From positions 1 to 27,563 of the forward strand of contig DATJXG010000388.1 in NCBI GenBank assembly GCA_035500455.1: a stretch of 27,563 nucleotides of DNA, given 5' to 3'. The DNA is from DATJXG01 sp035500455 (lineage in GTDB: Bacteria > Acidobacteriota > Terriglobia > Terriglobales > Acidobacteriaceae). Shown in pieces: positions 22,473 to 27,563 of this stretch. The first letter of the stretch is position 1. The number at the start of each line of letters is the position of its first letter. A program made the position numbers and the translations under genes. The notes beneath the pieces were generated by a model that did not search any database, was not told the DNA's origin, and saw only the letters and a program-made list of their open reading frames with translations.

Positions 22473-23552
22473 CTAGATCTCAACCAACTCTTTGCTGGCG
22501 GGGGTCAGAATTTCGCATCCCCGTTCCGTCACTACCACCGTATCTTCGATTCGCACCCCAAACTTTCCCGGAAGATAGACGCCGGGCTCAATAGTGATCA
22601 CCATGCCGGGGCGCAGCAGCTCTTTTCCCTCGGCGGCCACACGCGGCGCCTCGTGAATCTCCAAGCCTACGCCATGCCCCGTGGAATGTGTGAAGTAGCG
22701 AGCTAACTTAAACTGTTGCAATAGCTTGCGCGCCGCCCGGTCAATCTCGCCAACGCTCCGGCCGGGCCGCACGGCGTCAACCCCAGCTTGCTGTGCTTCC
22801 CTCACCGCCGCGTACACCCTGCGAGCTTCCCGGCCCGCTCGCCCCACGTGCAGGGTACGCGTCATATCCGAACAATAGCCGCCAAGTATAACACCGAAGT
22901 CGCACACCACGAACCCCTTAGCCGGGATGCGCTGGGTTGACGCCCGGCCATGCGGCAGCGCCGAACGCTTGCCCGAGGCGATAATCGTCGGAAACGACAT
23001 GCCCTCAGCCCCGGCCCGGCTGGCTGCGTATTCCAGTTCGGCAGCGGCGTGGCATTCCGGCACCCCGGCTCGAATCACTTTCTTCAGCACGCCGAACAGG
23101 CCGACGCCCATCAGCGCCGCCTCCCGCAGGATGGCGATTTCAGCACCGTCTTTAATCATCCGGGCGTGCTCGACCAGGGCCGGAGCCGGCTTTAAACGAA
23201 ACCTCGTGGGAAGGCTGGCCTGCAACCGCGCCTCGGCCGCGACGCTGAGGTGTTCGCTCTCGATGCCAAGCCTCATCGCGCGATGGCGTGACTTAAGCCA
23301 CGCCGCAGCCGTAACCAGCGGATTCTTCCGGCTCACCACCACTTGTGCGCCTTCAACCTCCTGCCGCGCCTGGGTCGTGTAGCGGCTGTCGGTGAAGAAC
23401 ACGATGTTCTTGCCGTTAAGGATCAGCACTCCGGCGCTGCCGCTAAACCCGCACAGATAACGAATGTTGGGAAGGTGAGTAAGGAGCAGTCCATCCAGAT
23501 GATTGGCGGCCAGAACGCTTTGCAGGTGGCATTGGCGGCTGCGGTAACTCAT
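22473..23552 (-). CDS. pepP: Xaa-Pro aminopeptidase (M24 family)
   Basis: Counted from the ATG at 23552 this is a 359-residue creatinase-type peptidase that removes N-terminal residues preceding proline. The dinuclear metal ligands are all present: D218, D229, H293, E322 and E336. The conserved HSTGHGVGLEIHE and IEPGVY motifs surround them. An ATG at 23690 extends the frame by 46 residues of low-complexity sequence and is less likely, because family members start near the MSYRSRQ stretch. No ribosome site precedes 23552. A TACACT at 23565-23560 would place transcription start almost at the ATG, so a leaderless message is possible. It heads the acc-thiE-permease run. Confidence 0.9.
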   Translation of the reverse strand: MSYRSRQCHLQSVLAANHLDGLLLTHLPNIRYLCGFSGSAGVLILNGKNIVFFTDSRYTTQARQEVEGAQVVVSRKNPLVTAAAWLKSRHRAMRLGIESEHLSVAAEARLQASLPTRFRLKPAPALVEHARMIKDGAEIAILREAALMGVGLFGVLKKVIRAGVPECHAAAELEYAASRAGAEGMSFPTIIASGKRSALPHGRASTQRIPAKGFVVCDFGVILGGYCSDMTRTLHVGRAGREARRVYAAVREAQQAGVDAVRPGRSVGEIDRAARKLLQQFKLARYFTHSTGHGVGLEIHEAPRVAAEGKELLRPGMVITIEPGVYLPGKFGVRIEDTVVVTERGCEILTPASKELVEI

Positions 23553-23690
23553 ATGGGCTAGTGTACCCGCACCGGCAAACGCCCTGATCTTCTCAGGACT
23601 GCGCTTTGCACGCCTGCTCTGCGCACGAGTATCTTCGCGCGAGTCTACGCTCGCGGGCGCGCTCTCATGGCGAGCCGAGGAAATCTCCAT

Positions 23691-23720
23691 TGGATATCGA
23701 TCAGATGGATATCGATCAGA
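23691..23720. repeat. perfect 15-bp tandem duplication
   Basis: TGGATATCGATCAGA occurs twice without interruption, in the spacer between the Crp/Fnr stop and the pepP start. It contains the palindrome ATCGAT. It may be an operator or a slipped duplication. Confidence 0.75.
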
Positions 23721-23748
23721 CTGAAGCGCGCGGGGCGTTGCTGGGGAC

Positions 23749-24465
23749 TTATGCCTGCAGCATGCGTTCCAATGCCAGTCTGTTGCGAATGGTAAGCGTT
23801 GAGCCTTTCACCTGCAGCAGTTGTTTCTTCTTGAATTCCGAGAACAGGCGGCTGACCGTCTCGCGAGTAGTTCCAATCATCTCCGCGATTTCTTCGTGGG
23901 TGAGGGTAAGCCGCAACTGCGTGCCATTGCTTCCGTCCTTGCTCTCGGGAGACCACGAAAGCAGCAGCTTGGCAAATTTCTCCGCCGGCGAACTGGCCAG
24001 TCCCAGAGTCCGGATTTCTTCGTATGCAGTGTAGTAGTTGCGGCTGAGTTGTTCCGCTACCCGCAGCGCAACCTCGCCGTGCTCGCGCAAAAACTGCAGG
24101 AAGGCTTCGCGCGCGATGAAATTCGCCTGCCCTGGTTCAACCATCTCGGCCGTAACTTCGTAGGGACGGTTCGAAATGGTTGCGTTTAAGCCCAGCACGT
24201 CTCCCGGTTCGGAGAGCTTGGTAATGATCGTCTTGCCTTCCCGGGAAGATGTGGAAAGTTTAACCTTCCCCGTGCAGAGCACGAAAAGCCCGCGCGGCTG
24301 CTGCCCTTCAATAAACAGCATGGCAGACTTCGGGTAAACCGCCGTGGATTTGATTTCATTGAGTTTCTGCAGGGCGGTTGCCGGCAGGTTGCAGAATAAA
24401 TGCTCTTCCCGCACCGGGCAGGTAGCGCAGTTATCGATGATATTCAGACCATAAGGGGCGCGCAT
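23749..24465 (-). CDS. Crp/Fnr-family transcription regulator with four cysteines
   Basis: This 238-residue regulator has an N-terminal Cys cluster (C13, C16, C25), a cyclic-nucleotide-type beta-roll containing C64, and a C-terminal helix-turn-helix. The recognition helix reads TRETVSRLFSEF (R201, E202, S205, R206), combining CRP-like R-E-x-x-x-R with the FNR-like Ser. The ATG at 24465 is chosen because GAGG lies seven bases upstream and the -10 element overlaps the alternative ATG at 24495. The cysteine pattern suggests an iron-sulphur or redox sensor like FNR, though the spacing (CX2CX8C) differs from E. coli FNR. A TGTGA-N6-TCACA palindrome lies just upstream. It diverges from the tonB-osmC-usp genes. 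Confidence 0.9.
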   Translation of the reverse strand: MRAPYGLNIIDNCATCPVREEHLFCNLPATALQKLNEIKSTAVYPKSAMLFIEGQQPRGLFVLCTGKVKLSTSSREGKTIITKLSEPGDVLGLNATISNRPYEVTAEMVEPGQANFIAREAFLQFLREHGEVALRVAEQLSRNYYTAYEEIRTLGLASSPAEKFAKLLLSWSPESKDGSNGTQLRLTLTHEEIAEMIGTTRETVSRLFSEFKKKQLLQVKGSTLTIRNRLALERMLQA

Positions 24466-24485
24466 CTCGCAGCCTCGTAGGGCAA

Positions 24486-24515
24486 ATTGTAGCATCCTCT
24501 GTGACTTAAATCACA
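24486..24515 (-). promoter_or_regulatory. Crp/Fnr-type operator and -10 element of the regulator gene
   Basis: TGTGACTTAAATCACA at 24500-24515 is a perfect TGTGA-N6-TCACA palindrome. On the minus strand TACAAT (24491-24486) is a good -10, giving transcription from about 24479 and a 14-base leader. The palindrome would be centred near -28, a position suited to autorepression. The site is also upstream of the divergent tonB gene. Confidence 0.6.
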
Positions 24516-24611
24516 AAAAGGCGTGCGTTCCGGCACGGTACCCCTCCCCGTCCTCCGGGAGAATCGAGATGTCAAGAAGCGGTAGGGACGATCACCCAAG
24601 GAGGTTGCCAA

Positions 24612-25466
24612 ATGAGCGCGGTGGAAGAGCTTCACGAAGCGGAAACGCAGGAGTTGCTCCGGCCACAGGCAGAACTCGACGCTCTGCCCGAAAAAAGGTT
24701 TGCGGAGATGCCGCTGTTCGCCGACGTCCTGCTCGAAGCCGATGGCACGGAACGCCGCCGGCGCAGATGGGCGACGTTTTCTTCTGTTCTTTCTCAGAGC
24801 CTCGTGCTCGGACTGTTGCTGGTGATTCCCCTGATGTTCACCGATGTGCTCCCCAAACAGCAGTTACTGACCTTTCTGGTGGCCCCGCCACCACCCCCGC
24901 CGCCGCCACCGCCGGCCGCCCCGGTCGTCCAGGCGGTGCGCCACGTGGAGAGTGACATGCTCGATGGTCGCCTGCGCACCCCCAGCCGGATCCCGCAGCA
25001 AGTGCAGATGATCCGCGAAGAGGCGGCTCCGCCGCCCATTTCGGACATGGGCGGAGTTCTCGGTGGCGTGCCGGGCGGAATCCCCGGAGGCCAACTGGGC
25101 GGAGTCATCGGGGGTATCATTCGTTCCACGCAGAGCACAGCCATGGTGCCCAAACTGGCTGCACCCACTACCCCCAAGCGGGTTCGGGTCTCGCAAGGCG
25201 TGATTAAGGGCCTGCTGCTCCAGAAAGTCGAACCGCGTTATCCCTCGATCGCCATGGCCGCTCGAATCCAGGGAGTCGTGGTGTTGTCGGCGGTGATCTC
25301 CAGGAGCGGAGAGATCATAAATCTGCAGGCCGTTTCCGGCCACCCCTTGTTGGTGCCGGCGGCTCTCGAAGCGGTCAAGCAGTGGCGCTACCGGCCATTT
25401 CTGCTGAATGGCGAACCCATTGAAGTGGAGAGCACCATCATCGTTACCTTCCAGCTTTCCCAGTGA
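24612..25466 (+). CDS. TonB-like energy transducer
   Basis: This 284-residue protein has one membrane segment (about 55-79) after a charged N-terminal cytoplasmic part, then ten consecutive prolines (92-101). A Gly-rich GGx repeat stretch follows (about 147-171), and a C-terminal TonB domain (about 205-283) carries YPSIAMAARIQGVVVLSAVISRSG, SGHPLLVPAALEAV and QWRYRPF. AAGGAGG lies seven bases before the ATG. TonB proteins couple inner-membrane proton force to outer-membrane transport, and usually need ExbB/ExbD, not found here. The GGVLGGVPGGIPGG-type stretch replaces the more usual Pro/Lys spacer. It lies divergent from the Crp/Fnr gene. Confidence 0.9.
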   Translation: MSAVEELHEAETQELLRPQAELDALPEKRFAEMPLFADVLLEADGTERRRRRWATFSSVLSQSLVLGLLLVIPLMFTDVLPKQQLLTFLVAPPPPPPPPPPAAPVVQAVRHVESDMLDGRLRTPSRIPQQVQMIREEAAPPPISDMGGVLGGVPGGIPGGQLGGVIGGIIRSTQSTAMVPKLAAPTTPKRVRVSQGVIKGLLLQKVEPRYPSIAMAARIQGVVVLSAVISRSGEIINLQAVSGHPLLVPAALEAVKQWRYRPFLLNGEPIEVESTIIVTFQLSQ

Positions 25467-25515
25467 GCCGCGAAGGCGGGCCTGGCGAGGTCAATCCAGG
25501 GCGAGGAGTAATTTT

Positions 25516-25998
25516 ATGGATCAGAACAACAAGTTTCGAGTGGTGGCGTGGTGGTCTTCGGGACGGACTGGAATCGCAAAATCCGATTCTGCACCCAACG
25601 CCATCCATTTCGCGGCTCCGGTGGCGTTCGGCGGCCTCGAAGGCCGTTGGACACCTGAGGACATGCTGATGGGCGCGGTCGCCAGTTGCTTCACCACTAC
25701 TTTCCGCGCCCTGGCGGACCGCTCCGCCTTCGAATACACCGATCTGCAGATGGATGTGGAAGGCACCGTATCCCGGGACGGACCGGCTTACGCCTTCACT
25801 GCGATCATGATTCGCGCCAATTTGACTGTTCCCCGGGAAGAAGCGGCGGAACGAGGACTTCGGTTGTTACACAAAACCAAGGCTGTTTGCCTGGTATCGC
25901 GGGCACTGGCCGTCGAGCAAACATTCGAGCCAGTCGTCACAGTCGGTGTGCCCGCGGCCCGAGCGAGTGAGCAGGGAGAACTGGCCGTCAAGAAGTAA
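25516..25998 (+). CDS. OsmC-family peroxiredoxin-like protein
   Basis: This 160-residue protein starts at the ATG at 25516, eight bases after GAGGAG. Both redox cysteines of the OsmC/Ohr family are present: C58 in GAVASCFTTT and C125 in KAVCLVSRAL. OsmC proteins reduce organic hydroperoxides. It is not obviously Ohr rather than OsmC. It follows tonB by 49 bases and precedes a universal stress protein gene by 87 bases, forming a stress-related run. Confidence 0.9.
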   Translation: MDQNNKFRVVAWWSSGRTGIAKSDSAPNAIHFAAPVAFGGLEGRWTPEDMLMGAVASCFTTTFRALADRSAFEYTDLQMDVEGTVSRDGPAYAFTAIMIRANLTVPREEAAERGLRLLHKTKAVCLVSRALAVEQTFEPVVTVGVPAARASEQGELAVKK

Positions 25999-26085
25999 TC
26001 TCACCGCCCCACTCCCTCGAGAGCACAGCCTCGGCACGGGCAAGAGAGAAGTGCTGATTGAAGAACGACTGGCGGGAGGTGCTCC

Positions 26086-26976
26086 GTGACAACGTTGGAA
26101 GTGGTCAAGCGAGTTGCGCTCAATAAGATCCTGTTTGCAACCGATTTTTCCCCATGCTCAAACGCCGCGATGGCATACGCCGTCGCCATCGCCAATCAAT
26201 ATGGCGCCAAACTCTATGCGGCGCATGTTCTGTCCCCCGATTCCTACCTGTTTGCCACTCCCGAGACCTTGCCTTCCCTGATCGATCAGGCAGAGGAACA
26301 GAAGCAGCTCGATGCGGCCCTCCTGGAAGAACAGTTGCGCGGGGTTCCCCATCAGGTGCTGAGTCCGGTCGGAGACATTGCCGACGTTCTGTTCCGCCTG
26401 GTTCGCGAGCATGCCATCGATCTTCTGGTGCTAGGCACGCACGGCCGCAGCGGGCTTTCCCGGTTGGTAATGGGCTCGGTGGCGGAAAAAATCTTCCGCC
26501 AGGCTCCCTGTCCGGTACTCACTGTCGGCCCCTGTGCTTCGGCTGGACAGGGCGCCGTCGCCGGATTTAAGCATATTCTGTTTGCTACCAGTTTCAGTGA
26601 TGAATCCCTGGCCGCGGCGCACTATGCTATCTCCCTGGCCCAGGAAAACCAGGCGCATCTGACATTCCTGAATGTTCTCGAGCGTTCCGCGGCTGGCACT
26701 GTAGATTTTGACGCCAATGCCGATTTCATTCTTAATCGCTTGCGGGAAATGGTCCCACCCGAGGCCGAACTGTGGTGCCAGCCGCAATTTATTGTTGAAT
26801 TCGGAGCGGTGGAACAGCAGATACTAAATGTGGCGGAGGCGCAAGGAGCCGACCTGATCGTGCTCGGTATACATGCTCCTCAGGCTCCCGTCACCGCAGC
26901 CACTCACCTGGGCCACAGCAAAGCCCAGCGCATTGTGGCGCTGGCAACTTGTCCTGTGCTTACGGTCAGGGGATAG
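26086..26976 (+). CDS. tandem universal stress protein (two Usp domains)
   Basis: This 296-residue protein starts at a GTG (26086) preceded by GGGAGG. The first Usp domain (about 11-148) starts LNKILFATDFSPCSNAA and has the ATP-binding pattern G-x2-G-x9-G-S (GTHG 117-120, GS 130-131). The second domain (about 161-296) starts FKHILFATSFSDES but its nucleotide motif is changed (GIHAPQAPVT), so it may not bind ATP. Both end with CPVLTV. Such two-domain proteins act in stress survival, often under low oxygen. It lies between osmC and a CoA-binding synthetase gene. Confidence 0.93.
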   Translation: MTTLEVVKRVALNKILFATDFSPCSNAAMAYAVAIANQYGAKLYAAHVLSPDSYLFATPETLPSLIDQAEEQKQLDAALLEEQLRGVPHQVLSPVGDIADVLFRLVREHAIDLLVLGTHGRSGLSRLVMGSVAEKIFRQAPCPVLTVGPCASAGQGAVAGFKHILFATSFSDESLAAAHYAISLAQENQAHLTFLNVLERSAAGTVDFDANADFILNRLREMVPPEAELWCQPQFIVEFGAVEQQILNVAEAQGADLIVLGIHAPQAPVTAATHLGHSKAQRIVALATCPVLTVRG

Positions 26977-27038
26977 GGCCTTGGCACAGTCCATCGGAAC
27001 AATGCTGAAGGGAATGCCTACACCAAGGACCAAGGCCT
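26976..27038. repeat. 8-bp inverted repeat between usp and the CoA synthetase gene
   Basis: GGCCTTGG (26977-26984) and CCAAGGCC (27030-27037) are perfect reverse complements 45 bases apart, with TAGG/CCTA extending the match when one G is bulged. It occupies the intergenic stretch and might attenuate read-through. Confidence 0.4.
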
Positions 27039-27060
27039 ACTATTTATGATGGAGTTATCT

Positions 27061-27563
27061 ATGACCTCGATCGCCGCCTCTCAATCTGCGCAGACGTCAG
27101 AACCCGCCAGCCAGGACAGATGTGAAAAACTGGGCCTCGACGCCTTGTTCACCCCGCAGACAGTGGCGGTCATCGGAGCCACCGACCGCCCCGGCACCGT
27201 CGGCCGCACCGTGCTGCAGAATCTCCTCGATCCCGCCTTTCACGGACGCGTCTATCCCGTAAATCCGCAGCGCGCCGAAATCCTGGGCGTGAAGTCGTTC
27301 AAGCGGCTCGGTGACATTCCCGAAGCCGTCGATCTCGCAGTTCTGGCCACGCCGGCGGCTACCATTCCTGCGCTCATCGGAGAATGCATCGACGCCAAGG
27401 CCAAATCGGCGGTGGTCATCTCCGCCGGATTCAAGGAGCGCGGCGCCGATGGCATCGCCCTGGAGCGGCAAATCCAGGAGCAATTGAAGCGCAGCTCCCT
27501 GCGCCTCATCGGCCCCAACTGCCTGGGCGTGATGAATCCCACCATCGGCATGAACGCCACCTT
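27061..27563 (+). CDS. CoA-binding acyl-CoA synthetase / acetyltransferase (N-terminal part, gene continues past window)
   Basis: The frame is open to the window edge (167 codons). The start at 27061 is preceded by GGAG at 27051; ATGs at 27046 and 27049 are in frame alternatives. The sequence has the CoA-binding Rossmann motif VAVIGATDRPGTVGRTVLQNLL, VYPVNPQ, VISAGFKERG and IGPNCLGVMNP, all diagnostic of the ADP-forming acetyl-CoA synthetase / Pat-like superfamily. Some members fuse this domain to an acetyltransferase that modifies Lys on other proteins. The C-terminal part needed to decide is outside. It follows a Usp gene, a common pairing. Confidence 0.88.
   Translation, partial: MTSIAASQSAQTSEPASQDRCEKLGLDALFTPQTVAVIGATDRPGTVGRTVLQNLLDPAFHGRVYPVNPQRAEILGVKSFKRLGDIPEAVDLAVLATPAATIPALIGECIDAKAKSAVVISAGFKERGADGIALERQIQEQLKRSSLRLIGPNCLGVMNPTIGMNAT

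Noticed and set aside
1..27563. tRNA, rRNA, insertion sequence or prophage
   Set aside because: No cloverleaf with conserved tRNA arms, no rRNA segment and no transposase, integrase or phage structural motifs were found by reading both strands; a covariance-model search would be decisive.

Overview
The window looks like chromosomal DNA of an Acidobacteriota member, probably Terriglobia (Koribacter or Sulfotelmatobacter-like). The evidence is the GC-rich composition, an SBBP beta-propeller exoprotein of the type abundant in that phylum, a PEP-CTERM protein, short PilZ proteins, stand-alone LuxR helix-turn-helix proteins, and many palindromic intergenic repeats. This is inferred from style, not from a marker gene. 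I see no rRNA, tRNA, CRISPR array, prophage or insertion sequence.

Layout. 1-1560 (-): 5' part of an SBBP-repeat secreted protein. 1972-2328 (+): single PilZ protein. 2429-4746 (-): ccmABCD heme-export genes for cytochrome c maturation, with a long inverted repeat between ccmA and ccmB. 5101-8798 (+): two translationally coupled M16 proteins, one with an intact zinc site and one degenerate with an extra C-terminal domain. 8901-11912 (-): membrane diguanylate cyclase, a small membrane protein, a PEP-CTERM lipoprotein candidate and a CxxC protein. 12192-12863 (+): double-PilZ protein. 13244-13740 (-): two overlapping LuxR-HTH mini-proteins. 14311-16398 (+): a GAF / zinc-ribbon / one-TM protein preceded by a sigma-54-like site. 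16583-23552 (-): a co-directional run pepP-accB-accC-thiE-two APC permeases. 23749-24462 region (-): a Crp/Fnr regulator, divergent from 24612-27563 (+): tonB-like, osmC-like, double Usp and the start of a CoA-binding acyl-CoA synthetase or acetyltransferase.

Functional themes. (1) Cyclic-di-GMP signalling: one GGDEF enzyme with an inhibitory site and three PilZ domains with intact ligand motifs. (2) Envelope and secretion: SBBP protein, M16 pair, PEP-CTERM protein, TonB-like protein, Ccm exporter. (3) Redox and stress: a Crp/Fnr regulator with four cysteines beside a TGTGA-N6-TCACA palindrome and the OsmC/Usp/CoA-ligase genes. (4) Central metabolism: biotin carboxylase and carrier, thiamine phosphate synthase, aminopeptidase P and amino-acid permeases.

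The most unusual feature is the intergenic DNA. All four convergent gene junctions, and several other spacers, carry palindromic repeats from several word families. The protein candidates most worth a second look are the GAF/zinc-ribbon/TM protein, the twin LuxR mini-proteins, the PEP-CTERM lipoprotein and the M16 pseudo-peptidase fusion.
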